A DNA stretch of 64,000 bases from an uncultured Solimonas sp. (GTDB lineage Bacteria > Pseudomonadota > Gammaproteobacteria > Nevskiales > Nevskiaceae), in the NCBI GenBank assembly GCA_946478985.1, contig CAMLDZ010000003.1, positions 1 through 64,000 on the forward strand, read 5' to 3'. Below, piece after piece: positions 9,108-18,711 of the stretch (positions are counted from its first letter, which is position 1; each line of letters opens with the position of its first letter). The notes under the pieces are model-generated. The model saw only the letters and a program-made list of their open reading frames with translations. It did no database searches and had not been told where the DNA came from. The position numbers were made by a program, and so were the translations under genes.

Positions 9108-10334
9108 CTAGCGGCCAGACCGCTTCGCTCGCGTGCCGGAGCGCCCGGTCAGCGACAGGCGCGAATGCAAAATCGCCAGTTTCTCCGCAAGCTGAGGCTG
9201 GGTTGCCACCGCACGGCGCACGTGATGCCGCGCGATGACATAGAGGAGCAGCAGAAATCCGCTCAGCAAGGTCGCCACTACCGCAAGCAAGCCGCGCCTG
9301 GGCTTTGACTTGAGCTCCGGCACTTCGGCTGAATCGATGACCTGGATGACAGCGCCTTCCCTGCTTTCGTCGATCCTGGCGATCTCGTATTGCTTGGAGA
9401 AGATTTCGAACAGGGTCTCGTAGTACTTGTAGTCGCGATATTTGGCGACATAGTCGTTGCTGCGATCACCCTCGGCGCCTTGCTGCTGAGACTTTGCCAG
9501 CTGCTCCCGGAGCGCATCCAGCTGAGCCGCGGCCTGTTGGTATTCGGGGGCCGACTCGGTGAGGTACGCGCGCATGGAAGCCAGCTTGACTTCGAGCGCG
9601 GTGATCTCCGCACGCAGCCTGATGGGCGCCTCCAGCGCCGCGGCCGGATTGGCATTGATGGCGGCAACACTCACTCCGCTTTCGGCAAGCGCCTGCTGGG
9701 CTTTGACCAGCTGTGTCTTGGTTTCTTCCAGTTGTTTCTCGAAGAACATTCGTCGCTGCTGGGCTTCCGTCACCGCCATGCGGTCGAGGAATTTTCCCAG
9801 CTCGTCTACATAGGCATTGGCGACAGCCGCAGCGAACTCCGGATCCGGGTCATCGAATTCGATGACGATGATGTTGTCCTTGTCTACGGCAATATCGCTT
9901 CGACGCGATAGCTGTGCCCGGGTGTCACGGCGCAGTTTCGAACCGTAGCGCTGCGCCAAGTCGAAACGCTTGATCAGCGAATCCTGAACTGCATTGGTTT
10001 TCAGGAAAGCAACGTACTGGGCCGATGGATCTTTCAAGCCGGCGGCGGCTCCGGCCAGCCCTCCCAGCGCTCCGAGCGACTGCAACATGCTGAACGCCAT
10101 GCTCTGCTGCTGCTGCGGCGGCAGCATACGAGTGACGCCGGTATAAACAGGCGTGACAAGATAGCTCAGCAGCAAGACTGCAATACCGACCAGCAGCGGC
10201 ACCAGCAGCAGCAGTCTGGCGTTAGCCGTTAGGATCAGCAGGATATCGAGCGCCCCCATGGTCTGCGGCGCTTCGTCGATTTCGGGGTCCGCCGCGGACT
10301 CCGGCCCGGTTGACTTTTGTTCGTTTACCGTCAT
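9108..10334 (-). CDS. Wzz/GumC-like polysaccharide co-polymerase (chain-length determinant)
   Basis: A 408-residue inner-membrane protein. One transmembrane helix lies near residues 37-62 (LLLLVPLLVGIAVLLLSYLV), a large periplasmic part with coiled-coil character follows (RRMFFEKQLEETKTQLVKAQ and on), and a second helix lies near the C-terminus (GLLAVVATLLSGFLLLLYV). This is the Wzz architecture. No BY-kinase domain is fused and no separate kinase or phosphatase is seen in the window. The start codon at 10334 directly abuts the stop of the large export gene (10335), so the two are co-transcribed. Confidence 0.85.
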   Translation of the reverse strand: MTVNEQKSTGPESAADPEIDEAPQTMGALDILLILTANARLLLLVPLLVGIAVLLLSYLVTPVYTGVTRMLPPQQQQSMAFSMLQSLGALGGLAGAAAGLKDPSAQYVAFLKTNAVQDSLIKRFDLAQRYGSKLRRDTRAQLSRRSDIAVDKDNIIVIEFDDPDPEFAAAVANAYVDELGKFLDRMAVTEAQQRRMFFEKQLEETKTQLVKAQQALAESGVSVAAINANPAAALEAPIRLRAEITALEVKLASMRAYLTESAPEYQQAAAQLDALREQLAKSQQQGAEGDRSNDYVAKYRDYKYYETLFEIFSKQYEIARIDESREGAVIQVIDSAEVPELKSKPRRGLLAVVATLLSGFLLLLYVIARHHVRRAVATQPQLAEKLAILHSRLSLTGRSGTRAKRSGR

Positions 10335-12953
10335 TTACAGGTCCCGGATCACCTTGATGGCGGCAAGCCCCAGACCGAACTGAGAGATGATCTGCGTCCA
10401 ATCCTTGAGTTGCCGCGTCACGAAGTTCCGGGTGGTCTCGCGATCCAGTTCCTCAGGAATCACCAAGGTGTCTCCGGGCATCAGTTGCATACGGTCAAAC
10501 CCCGATCCGAACCAGCTTCGACGGTCACGCCTCGAGACGATACTGCCGTCCGCGCGCAAGACGAACATTTCTCGGACATCGGCCTCTTCTCTCAGCCCCG
10601 CCACCTTGGAAACGTCGCCAACCGTACGCCCTTGCCGGTAGATGAAGACGTTCTCGTTGTTGACGGCACCGACCGCATTGACGAATCCCGGCGTAGATGG
10701 CACGAAGATGCGATCTCCGTCCTCCAAACTCAACTCGGGCAGGGCGTCGATACCGCTCGCCTGCGGATCGAGTTCCAGGGAAATGCGGCCGCTGCTACGC
10801 AGCTTTCGGAGCGCTTCGAGTTGAGTTCTCGCGAGCTGCTGCTGTTGCTGGATGAGCGCCGCCTGAGAGCCGGGATCCCCCGAATTGCGGTTAGCCAGAA
10901 TGAAGAGAATCTGACTCTGTTGTTGCTGTTCGAGTCGACGGATCAGCATGTCCAGATTCTGCTGCTGCTTTTCGCGAACCGAGACACGCTGTATTTCAGT
11001 GCCAAACAAGTAGGCCTGCGGTGTCAGGCCGCCAATTCTGGTCAGTAGATCACGCAAGGTTTCCCCTGGGCGCGTTTCATAGACGCCGGGGGCGGCGATC
11101 TCTCCTTCCACCTGCACCAGCCGCGTCTGCCTGTCTTGCGGCAGCTTCAGATCCTTCTGATTGAGAATGGTGACCACATCACCCGGCTGCAACGGCAGAT
11201 TCTGGCTTTCGTCAGCCTGCAGCACAGCTCGCCCGAGATTGAACGGGATCAGCGTCGTACGCAGATGCTCGCGATCCAGGCGCTCGATCACTGCGTAGTC
11301 CCAGTTGATCTGGTCGACCATGCTGCGTAGACGCTGTGCCAGCGGCGGCGAGTTCGGCGGAATGCGCGGATCTGGCGGTGTGGAGCCCTCACGCTTGTTG
11401 CTGTTCTGACGATACGGTTGGCTCGCAGGTGAGGACATTGCGTCGGTGCCTGGCTGCGGCTGCGGTCTCGGAACGGCGCCGGTGTCCGAGGCCACGTCAT
11501 CAGGCTCGATCCCGCGCGGTGACTGCCGGCGGCGGACCGCCGCCAGAGACTGCTCGTCGGCTGCCGGCAAACGGACCAAGCGGTTCTTGCGGTGAAAGTA
11601 TTCCGGAACGATCAAGGCATCGCGGTCCGGAATGAGGTCGCGTATGCGCATCCCTTCGAACCAGCGATAGCGCGCGGGCGTCGCCACATTGCCCTGCAAG
11701 GTGACAGCGTTGGTGAACTCGGGGCTGATGTCGAGCAAGGTCACGATATCGCCGTCGCGCAACGGCGTGTTCAGGCCCGCCTGATCGAGTGCGATGTCTT
11801 CGACCTGGCGCGAGGTCTGGCCGTCGACTGCCACGCGCTCCAGCAGGGCCTTTTGCGCTCTCGCCAGAGTCGGGACTCCACCCGTAAGATTCAGGATTTC
11901 GCCCAGCGTGGTCCGGCTTCCCTCTCCCGGTTTCAATTCATAAACGGCCGCGTTGTCCAGGGCCCCGCCCACGGCCACGCGCGGGCCAGCCGGCGGAATG
12001 ACGATGACGTCTCCCGGGAGCAGGGGCACGTCGTTGTCGCTGCCTCCCTGGCCAATAAAGTCATACAGATCCAGCGTCGCGACGATCTGCGCGCCCCGGC
12101 GCAACTGGATATTGCGCATGCTGCCGTTGACGTTGGGGCCTCCGGCGACAAACAAGGCATTGACTAGCGTACTGAGGCTCGAGACCGTAAAGGAGCCCGG
12201 CTGCTCCGCTTGCCCCACGACATAGATCTGGATGCTGCTGAGCCTCCCGGGATTGGAGCTGAGGCGAAAATTGGTGAAGGTCTTGCCCACCTGGGAGCGA
12301 ATGGCGTTCTCGACGTCCTTGACCCGCACCCCGGCCAAGCTGACCACGCCGGCTCGCGGAATATTGATCTGCCCGTTGCGATCGAGCGTGAGATTGCCTT
12401 CGTAGTTGACCGTGCCCCAAACCCGCACGCGCACTTCGTCTCCAGGCCCAAGCACATAGTCATCCGGCGCCGGCGCATTAGCGTCCGGTACGTATGCCAC
12501 CTGCGGCGGGTCAAAGAGTTCCTGGCCGTAAAGAGGCAGAAGGCGGCCCGTTGTCTCCTGAACGAATTGTTGGAATCGACTCGGCTTACGGAGCGCCATG
12601 CTGCGGCGCTGACCCGCGCCGACATCCCAGCGGCCACCCGGCTGCGACTCGGCGTCTTGTGCCGGGCGCTGAGACAGCGAATTGAAGCTGTGGTCGAGTC
12701 GCATGCCCGCGAGACCCGCGCCCTGTGCCTCGGACAGTTGCCCGGCCGACGCGGACCCGGCGCCATATCGCGCAATATCCGGATCCACGGATTCGCCATC
12801 GAAGCCCGATTGTTGCGCGCGGCCGTCACCGGAGGGAGCGTAGCTGCGCATCTCTTCCTGCGTTTGCGCGTGCGCTGCCATCCCCGCACACATCGCCAGA
12901 CAGGCCACGCATATAGCCCACATGGCGCGGCGCAAGGATTTCTTACTGTTCAT
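10335..12953 (-). CDS. Large multi-SLBB outer-membrane polysaccharide export protein
   Basis: From ATG 12953 the protein has 872 residues; a longer frame begins with two TTG codons. A cleavable signal peptide (MNSKKSLRRAMWAICVACLA... ending MAAHAQ) is present. The Poly_export domain starts at DDYVLGPGDEVRVRVWGTVN, followed by several SLBB repeats, for example YVVGQAEQPGSFTVSSLSTL, VQVEGEIAAPGVYETRPGET and AVGAVNNENVFIYRQGRTVG. A polar, proline-rich stretch (about 490-540) and a Q-rich segment near 670-710 interrupt the repeats. It is the first gene of a minus-strand run with the co-polymerase and the polymerase. Two different Wza-type proteins flank this locus, which is uncommon. Confidence 0.87.
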   Translation of the reverse strand: MNSKKSLRRAMWAICVACLAMCAGMAAHAQTQEEMRSYAPSGDGRAQQSGFDGESVDPDIARYGAGSASAGQLSEAQGAGLAGMRLDHSFNSLSQRPAQDAESQPGGRWDVGAGQRRSMALRKPSRFQQFVQETTGRLLPLYGQELFDPPQVAYVPDANAPAPDDYVLGPGDEVRVRVWGTVNYEGNLTLDRNGQINIPRAGVVSLAGVRVKDVENAIRSQVGKTFTNFRLSSNPGRLSSIQIYVVGQAEQPGSFTVSSLSTLVNALFVAGGPNVNGSMRNIQLRRGAQIVATLDLYDFIGQGGSDNDVPLLPGDVIVIPPAGPRVAVGGALDNAAVYELKPGEGSRTTLGEILNLTGGVPTLARAQKALLERVAVDGQTSRQVEDIALDQAGLNTPLRDGDIVTLLDISPEFTNAVTLQGNVATPARYRWFEGMRIRDLIPDRDALIVPEYFHRKNRLVRLPAADEQSLAAVRRRQSPRGIEPDDVASDTGAVPRPQPQPGTDAMSSPASQPYRQNSNKREGSTPPDPRIPPNSPPLAQRLRSMVDQINWDYAVIERLDREHLRTTLIPFNLGRAVLQADESQNLPLQPGDVVTILNQKDLKLPQDRQTRLVQVEGEIAAPGVYETRPGETLRDLLTRIGGLTPQAYLFGTEIQRVSVREKQQQNLDMLIRRLEQQQQSQILFILANRNSGDPGSQAALIQQQQQLARTQLEALRKLRSSGRISLELDPQASGIDALPELSLEDGDRIFVPSTPGFVNAVGAVNNENVFIYRQGRTVGDVSKVAGLREEADVREMFVLRADGSIVSRRDRRSWFGSGFDRMQLMPGDTLVIPEELDRETTRNFVTRQLKDWTQIISQFGLGLAAIKVIRDL

Positions 12954-13403
12954 CAACAATTAGAGCCTCGTTCTTATGGGCACGGTTGCGTGGCAGGATG
13001 GAATCCTTAACCAGCAACACCCGTGACGTCACCCGCCCGGGTCAATTCTTCTGAGACGGCTCAGCCGTATGCAGGAGCCCACCGGCAGTACATCCCAAGC
13101 AGCGGCACTGGGCAAGAGCTGTCCTGCTCGTCTTGTGTGAGAAGACGATCAAAATGGCCCCACAGTATTGCGCTGGCCGTCCTCGGACAGCCTGCCACCC
13201 GCAGCCAGAAGCGATAATCGGGAAATGTCCGCGTGGCGTGCAAGCTGATATCGCCGCTTCGCACCCTGAGGCGACGGCGCAGGCCAGGCGCGCGGGCGAT
13301 ACGCGGGCGCCGAAGATGCGTGGAAGCAGGCGCCCTGCCTCATCGAACCGGCACCGACCCTAAGGAGCGGCGCGCTAGAGAAAGCGTTCGATGGAATCGA
13401 TCG
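12954..13403. other. Intergenic region upstream of the polysaccharide genes
   Basis: About 450 bases between the start of the large export gene and the end of secF. Short frames exist but none has a ribosome site or recognisable protein. It should hold the promoter of the minus-strand polysaccharide genes, but I could not assign -35/-10 boxes or an operator by eye. Confidence 0.4.
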
Positions 13404-14333
13404 TCACGGAAGCTCGTCAGCTTCCTGATCTTTCGACGGCAGCAGATCCTCGCGCGAGATGCCGAGGACGACCGCGAGGTTGGTGGACACGTAGATCGAC
13501 GAATACGTGGCGACGATGACACCGACGATCAGGGCGACCGAGAAACTGTGGACGGTCGCGCCGCCGACGGTGAGCAGGGCGGTCAACACCAGCAGTGTCG
13601 TCAAGTGCGTGATGACCGAGCGCAGCAGCGTCTGATTGACCGAAAGGTTGACGACCTCAAGGATGCTCAGCCGGCGCTCGGACACCAGGTTCTCGCGGAC
13701 GCGGTCGAAGATGACGATGGTTTCGTTGTTGGAATAGCCAATCAGCGCCAGGATCGCCGCCAGCGTGGTGACGTCGAACTCCACGTCGAACACCGCCAGC
13801 ACGCCGAGCACCATCACCGCATCATGGATCAGCGCGGCGATGGCGCCGACCGAGAACTTCCACTCGAAGCGGAACATGATGTACGCGGCAATGCCGATGA
13901 AGGCGAACAGCAAGGCCAGGCCGCCGTCGCTGAACAGCTCTTCGCCCACCTGCGGGCCGACGAACTCGATGCGGCGCAGGGTGATGCCGTTATCGCTGGC
14001 GTGCAACGCTTCGAGAATGTGCGTGCTGACCTGCGCGGAATTGTCGCTGGCGGCGGGCGGCAGGCGGATCATCACCGACGAGGCATCGCCGAAGTACTGC
14101 ACCACGGCGCGTTCATAGCCGGCCTCGCCGAGGTCCTGGCGCACCTTGTCGAGCTCGACGCTCTGCGGGTACGCCACCTCCACCAGCACACCGCCGGTGA
14201 AGTCGATGCCGAAGTTGAGGCCGTGGAAGACCACCATGATGATCGCGCCGATCGTCAGCAGCGCGGAGGCGATCAGGCCCAGCTTGCGCTGCGCCATGAA
14301 GTCGATGTTGGGAACGCGGGCGAAGAGTTTCAT
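13404..14333 (-). CDS. secF: Protein translocase subunit SecF
   Basis: SecF works with SecD and YajC to use the proton-motive force for the late stages of Sec export. The 309-residue protein has a first helix (LGLIASALLTIGAIIMVVF), the P1 region opening GLNFGIDFTGGVLVEV, and the C-terminal five-helix RND-type block with ALIGYSNNETIVIFDRVREN, the family hallmark. Length is normal. It is downstream of secD on the same strand with a 55-base gap. Confidence 0.97.
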   Translation of the reverse strand: MKLFARVPNIDFMAQRKLGLIASALLTIGAIIMVVFHGLNFGIDFTGGVLVEVAYPQSVELDKVRQDLGEAGYERAVVQYFGDASSVMIRLPPAASDNSAQVSTHILEALHASDNGITLRRIEFVGPQVGEELFSDGGLALLFAFIGIAAYIMFRFEWKFSVGAIAALIHDAVMVLGVLAVFDVEFDVTTLAAILALIGYSNNETIVIFDRVRENLVSERRLSILEVVNLSVNQTLLRSVITHLTTLLVLTALLTVGGATVHSFSVALIVGVIVATYSSIYVSTNLAVVLGISREDLLPSKDQEADELP

Positions 14334-14388
14334 GAACGCTCAGCGGTAATCGGCAGGATTCGACAGGAGGCAGGCCAGGGGCTCGGCC

Positions 14389-16242
14389 TCACCAGATCGG
14401 CAGGTCTTTGAGCGAGCGGCGTGCAAAGGCCAGCTGCGCCAGCGCACGCGAACCAACGATCGCGGTGAACTGCGAGGTCAGGATGCCGATCGCCAGGGTA
14501 ATCGCGAAGCCCTTGACCGGGCCCGCGCCCAGCGCGAACAGCACCACCGTTCCGATCAGCACCGTGACGTTGGCGTCGGCGATGGTCAGGAAGGCACGCT
14601 CGTAACCGGCCTCGATCGCGCTGTGCGGCTTGGCGCCATTGCGCAGCTCCTCGCGGATGCGCTCGTAGATCAGCACGTTGGCGTCGACCGCGATACCCAT
14701 GTGCAATACCACGCCGGCGATGCCCGGCATGGTCAGCGTGGCTTGCAGCAGCGACAGCACCGCGACCAACAGCAGCAGATTGAGCAGCAGCGCACTGACG
14801 GCGAACAGGCCGAACACGCGGTAGTAGAAGACCATGAAGATCGCCACCAGCGTCAGGCCCAGCAGCGCAGCGGTGAAACCTTGCCGGATGTTGTCGGCAC
14901 CCAGGCTCGGGCCGACGGTGCGCTCCTCGACGATGTCGACCGGCGCCGCCAGCGCGCCCGCCTTGAGCAGCAGCGCCAGATCGTGCGCCTCCTTGCTGCC
15001 CAGGCCCGTGGTCTGGAAGCGCTTGCCGAACACGCCGCGGATGCTGGCGACGGAGATGATCTCCTCGATCTCGCGATGCTCGCGGATCGGCTCACCCTTG
15101 GCGTTGTAAGTGGTGATGACTTCACGCTCCTTGAACAGCACGGCCATCGGCTTGCCGACGCTCTTCTGCGTGAACTCGAACATGTTCTTGGCGCCGGTGG
15201 CGTCGAGCGTGACGCTGACCGCCGGGCCGCCGTTCTCGTCGACCGTGGCCGCCGCGTCGACCAGATTGACGCCGCCGGCGATGATCTCGCGCTTGAGCAG
15301 GTAGGGCTGACGCGTGGCGCGGTGATAGAACAGCTCCGTACCGGCCGGAGCGATGCCGCTGGCGGCGGCGGCGCGCGCGTCCTGGTCCGACACCGCGCGG
15401 TATTCCAGCGTGGCTGTCGCGCCGAGCAGATCCTTGACGCGCGTGGTGTCCTGCACGCCAGGCAACTGCACGACGATGCGGTTGGTCCCCTGGCGCTGCA
15501 CCAGCGGCTCGGCGACGCCGAGCTGGTTGACGCGGTTGCGCAGCGTGGTCAGGTTCTGCTGGACGGCGAAATCGACGATGCGCTTGGCCTCCTTCTCCGA
15601 CAGCGAGATGCGCAACGACAGCGGCGCGTCGGGCGGCGTGACCGCCTGGTATTCGGTGAACTCCTTGGCGATCGCACGGCGCGCCGCTTCCAGACGCTCG
15701 CTGTCGGCAAACTCGATGACCGCCGCGTCGCCCGCCTCGCGGCGGCCGCTGTAACGGATGTCCTGCTTGCGCAGCAGCGCCGGCACTTCGTTGACGATGC
15801 GCTCGACCGCCTTCTTGCGGACCTCGTCGATGTCCACTTCCAGCAGGAAGTGCACGCCGCCGCGCAGGTCCAGACCCAGGTTCATCGGCCTGGCGCCGAT
15901 GGCCCGCAGCCAGGCCGGCGTCTTCGACGCCAGGTTCAGCGCGACCACATAGCGGTCGCCGAGCAGGCGCTTGAGTTCGTCGGCGGCCTTGAGCTGATGC
16001 TCGGCGCTGTCGAAGCGGACCACCCACTGCGCGTTCTCGACCCCGCTGGCCTGCGGCTGCAGCGCGGCCGCCTTGAGCGCCTCGTCGATCTGCGCGCCGA
16101 GCGTGGCCGGCAGCGGATCGCCGTTCTGCAGCGAGATCTGCACCGAAGGGTCATCACCGTACAGATTCGGCGCCGAATAGACGACGCCGAACAGCAGCGC
16201 GGCGATCAGCAGGACGTACTTCCAGAGCGGGTACGGTTTCAT
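14389..16242 (-). CDS. secD: Protein translocase subunit SecD
   Basis: A 617-residue SecD with N-terminal helix (KYVLLIAALLFGVVYSAPNLYG), the conserved LGLDLRGGVHFLLEVD motif, the large periplasmic P1 domain and the C-terminal membrane block with GIAGVVLHMGIAVDANVLIYERIREEL. Length and order match gammaproteobacterial SecD. It sits between yajC and secF. The long plus-strand frame opposite it is a composition artefact. Confidence 0.97.
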   Translation of the reverse strand: MKPYPLWKYVLLIAALLFGVVYSAPNLYGDDPSVQISLQNGDPLPATLGAQIDEALKAAALQPQASGVENAQWVVRFDSAEHQLKAADELKRLLGDRYVVALNLASKTPAWLRAIGARPMNLGLDLRGGVHFLLEVDIDEVRKKAVERIVNEVPALLRKQDIRYSGRREAGDAAVIEFADSERLEAARRAIAKEFTEYQAVTPPDAPLSLRISLSEKEAKRIVDFAVQQNLTTLRNRVNQLGVAEPLVQRQGTNRIVVQLPGVQDTTRVKDLLGATATLEYRAVSDQDARAAAASGIAPAGTELFYHRATRQPYLLKREIIAGGVNLVDAAATVDENGGPAVSVTLDATGAKNMFEFTQKSVGKPMAVLFKEREVITTYNAKGEPIREHREIEEIISVASIRGVFGKRFQTTGLGSKEAHDLALLLKAGALAAPVDIVEERTVGPSLGADNIRQGFTAALLGLTLVAIFMVFYYRVFGLFAVSALLLNLLLLVAVLSLLQATLTMPGIAGVVLHMGIAVDANVLIYERIREELRNGAKPHSAIEAGYERAFLTIADANVTVLIGTVVLFALGAGPVKGFAITLAIGILTSQFTAIVGSRALAQLAFARRSLKDLPIW

Positions 16243-16316
16243 GAGGCTTCAGAGCAGGGTCGAGAACGTCCGCGCCTCGTGGCGCGGATCGGCGGGCATC
16301 ACGGCAGCAGCAGACC

Positions 16317-16658
16317 TCACTGCGCCTTCAGCGTGCCCTTCGGCAGCACGCCGGTGATGGCGCTCTTCTGGATCTTGACCTGCACGTTGCTGGCGATCTC
16401 CACGCTCAGATAGGTCTCGCCGGTATCGACGACGCGGCCGGCCAGGCCACCGGACGTCACCACCTCGTCGCCCTTGGCGATCTTGCCGAGCATGTCGCGG
16501 TGTTCCTTGTTGCGCTTGCTCTGCGGGCGGATCAACAGGAAATAGAACAGCGGAATCATCACCAGCAGCGGCCAGAACGCACCCAACAGGCTCTGCGGCG
16601 AGGTCGGAGCGGCAGCGGCCTGCTGCGCGAAAGCGGAACTGATCAGGAAATCCAGCAC
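16317..16658 (-). CDS. yajC: Sec translocon accessory protein YajC
   Basis: A small single-pass membrane protein that associates with SecDF. The helix LLGAFWPLLVMIPLFYFLLIRPQ and following QSKRNKEHRDML, then GDEVVTSGGLAGRV, are diagnostic. I place the start at a GTG (16658, VLDFLISSAFAQ) preceded by GGGGGC; the longest frame uses a TTG at 16682 with no good ribosome site. With the GTG the protein has 113 residues, a normal length. Confidence 0.92.
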   Translation of the reverse strand: MLDFLISSAFAQQAAAAPTSPQSLLGAFWPLLVMIPLFYFLLIRPQSKRNKEHRDMLGKIAKGDEVVTSGGLAGRVVDTGETYLSVEIASNVQVKIQKSAITGVLPKGTLKAQ

Positions 16659-16844
16659 GGAATAAGCCCCCGGGGCAAACAAACGAGCGCGGGATTATGC
16701 CCGATGTGCGAGGACGCGGCGGCGATGTCTCCCCCGCCCCCGCGCCAGCGGCGTCCCGATCGTGCAGCGCCCGCAAGCAAGGCAAGCCCGGCAGCGCTCT
16801 ATGCTAGCCTTACGGCCCCTCCTAGACCGTTACGGAATGTCGTC

Positions 16845-18584
16845 ATGGCGAGCTACAAAGCGCCCCTCAAGGAAATCAACTTCGTCCTCAACAACGTCCT
16901 GGGCCTGGACAAGCTGAGCAAGCTGCCGGGCCTGGAGGAAGCGACGCCGGAAACGCTGCTCGGCCTGGTCGAGGAAGCCTCGAAGCTGATCGAAAAGGAA
17001 CTGGCGCCGCTCAACGCCAAGTCCGACGCGCAGGGCTGCCGTTACGCCAACCACGAGGTCCAGGTTCCGGACGGCTTCACCGAATTCTTCAAGAAGTACG
17101 CCGAGGCCGGCTGGGTCGGCATCGCGCAGGAAACGCAGTACGGCGGCGCCGGCCTGCCCTATACGCTCGGCAAGGTCATCGAAGAGATGCTGTGCTCGGC
17201 CAATGTCGCCTTCGCGCTGTATCCGGGCCTCACGCAGGGCTGCTTCGAGGCAATCGCCGCCAACGGCAGCGAGGAACAGAAGAACACCTACCTGCCCAAG
17301 CTCGCCACGGGCGAGTGGACCGGCACGATGTGCATGACCGAGCCGAGCGCCGGCTCCGACCTGGCGGCGGTCAAGACCAAGGCCTATCCGCAGGAAGACG
17401 GCTCGTACCTGATCGAAGGCAGCAAGATCTTCATCACCTCCGGCGAGCACGGCATGGTGGACAACATCATCCACTTCACGCTGGCGCGCCTGCCGGACTC
17501 GCCGCCGGGCATCAAGGGCCTGTCGACCTTCGTGGTGCCGAAGTATCTGGTCAAGCCGGACGGCACGCCGGGCGCGCGCAACGATGTCAAGTGCGTGTCG
17601 ATCGAGCACAAGATGGGCATCCACGGCTCCTGCACCTGCACGATGAGCTTCGAGAACGCCCGCGGCTGGATGGTCGGCAAGCCGAACACCGGCATCCAGA
17701 ACATGTTCGTGATGATGAACCTGGCGCGCATCATGGTGGGCTACCAGGGCATGGGCCAGTGCGAGCTGGCCACGCAGAACGCGCTGCGCTATGCGCTGGA
17801 GCGCAAGCAGGGCAAGGCCTTCAATGGCGGCGACGTGATCGCTCACCATCCGGACGTGCGCCGCATGCTGCTGCAGATGAAGGCGATCACCGAGGGCAAC
17901 CGCGTGCTGGCCTACGAAACGGCCATGCACGTCGACGCCTCGCACCACGCCGCCACCGAGGAAGCGCGCCAGGAAGCGCAGGACTGGGTGGAGCTGAACA
18001 CGCCGCTGGTCAAGGCCTTCCTCACCGATTCGGCGGTCGACCTCGGCTCGCTGGCGATCCAGGTCTACGGCGGCCACGGCTACATCCGCGAGCACGGCAT
18101 CGAGCAGATCCTGCGCGACTCGAAGATCCTCTGCCTCTACGAAGGCACCAACGGCATCCAGGCGATGGACCTCGTCCGCCGCAAGCTGATGCTCAATGGC
18201 GGCCGCCTGCCGCAGCGTTTCTTCGCCGCCGTGCGCAAGGATCTGGAAGCGGCGCCGGCCTTCATCGGCGAGCCGCTGAGCCACGCGCTGGCCGATCTGG
18301 AAGCGACCACCAAGTGGGTGCAGGACTCGTACAAGCTGACACCGGATGACGCCGCCTTCGGCTGCGTCGACTTCCTGCGCGCCTTCTCGCTGACCTATCT
18401 GGGCTGGAACTGGTTGCGCATGGTCAAGGCCGCCGAAGCGGCCGGCGACGCGCAGTTCGCCGCCACCAAGCGCGCCACGGCGCAGTTCTTCGCCGCGCGT
18501 CTGTTGTCGCAGGTGCCGGGCTTGCTCGCCAATGTGCGGGAGAGTGCCGGCGAGTCGATGGCGGCGGACGTCGCGTTGTTCTAA
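16845..18584 (+). CDS. Acyl-CoA dehydrogenase, DmdC/FadE-like with C-terminal extension
   Basis: FAD enzyme that introduces an alpha-beta double bond in an acyl-CoA. The ATG at 16845 gives 579 residues, matching the long family with an extra C-terminal domain (3-methylmercaptopropionyl-CoA dehydrogenase DmdC and relatives). Motifs seen: MCMTEPSAGSDLAAVKT (FAD/substrate loop), QVYGGHGYIREHGIEQ, and CLYEGTNGIQAMDL, whose Glu is the usual catalytic base. The frame can be extended upstream to 16500, but that part runs over yajC and is not coding. It is divergent from yajC and followed by a hairpin repeat. The substrate is unknown; in a strain of this type fatty acyl-CoA is likely. Confidence 0.88.
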   Translation: MASYKAPLKEINFVLNNVLGLDKLSKLPGLEEATPETLLGLVEEASKLIEKELAPLNAKSDAQGCRYANHEVQVPDGFTEFFKKYAEAGWVGIAQETQYGGAGLPYTLGKVIEEMLCSANVAFALYPGLTQGCFEAIAANGSEEQKNTYLPKLATGEWTGTMCMTEPSAGSDLAAVKTKAYPQEDGSYLIEGSKIFITSGEHGMVDNIIHFTLARLPDSPPGIKGLSTFVVPKYLVKPDGTPGARNDVKCVSIEHKMGIHGSCTCTMSFENARGWMVGKPNTGIQNMFVMMNLARIMVGYQGMGQCELATQNALRYALERKQGKAFNGGDVIAHHPDVRRMLLQMKAITEGNRVLAYETAMHVDASHHAATEEARQEAQDWVELNTPLVKAFLTDSAVDLGSLAIQVYGGHGYIREHGIEQILRDSKILCLYEGTNGIQAMDLVRRKLMLNGGRLPQRFFAAVRKDLEAAPAFIGEPLSHALADLEATTKWVQDSYKLTPDDAAFGCVDFLRAFSLTYLGWNWLRMVKAAEAAGDAQFAATKRATAQFFAARLLSQVPGLLANVRESAGESMAADVALF

Positions 18585-18591
18585 AACGCTT

Positions 18592-18685
18592 CCCTCATCC
18601 GGCGCTACGCGCCACCTTCTCCCGCAAGCGGGAGAAGGAAACAGGAGCCCCTCTCCCGCTTGCGGGAGAGGGGTTGGGGTGAGGG
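18592..18685. repeat. REP-like double-hairpin intergenic repeat
   Basis: Two strong hairpins in tandem: CCTTCTCCCGC-aa-GCGGGAGAAGG and CCCTCTCCCGC-tt-GCGGGAGAGGG, bounded by CCCTCATCC on the left and GGGGTGAGGG on the right. A variant of the first half recurs at 61273-61325. Both copies lie just downstream of acyl-CoA dehydrogenase genes. The element may act as an mRNA-stabilising or terminator structure; no T-run follows. Confidence 0.8.
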
Positions 18686-18711
18686 CCTGGGGCACTGACC
18701 GGAGCAGAGGC

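Noticed and set aside
14623..16413. Long plus-strand open frame opposite secD
   Set aside because: It is a GC-composition shadow of secD: low-complexity Arg/Gln/Ala/Val sequence, no ribosome site and no family resemblance. The same applies to the frames opposite 16830-18719, 20309-22234, 38414-40012, 55392-57761 and 61952-63703.
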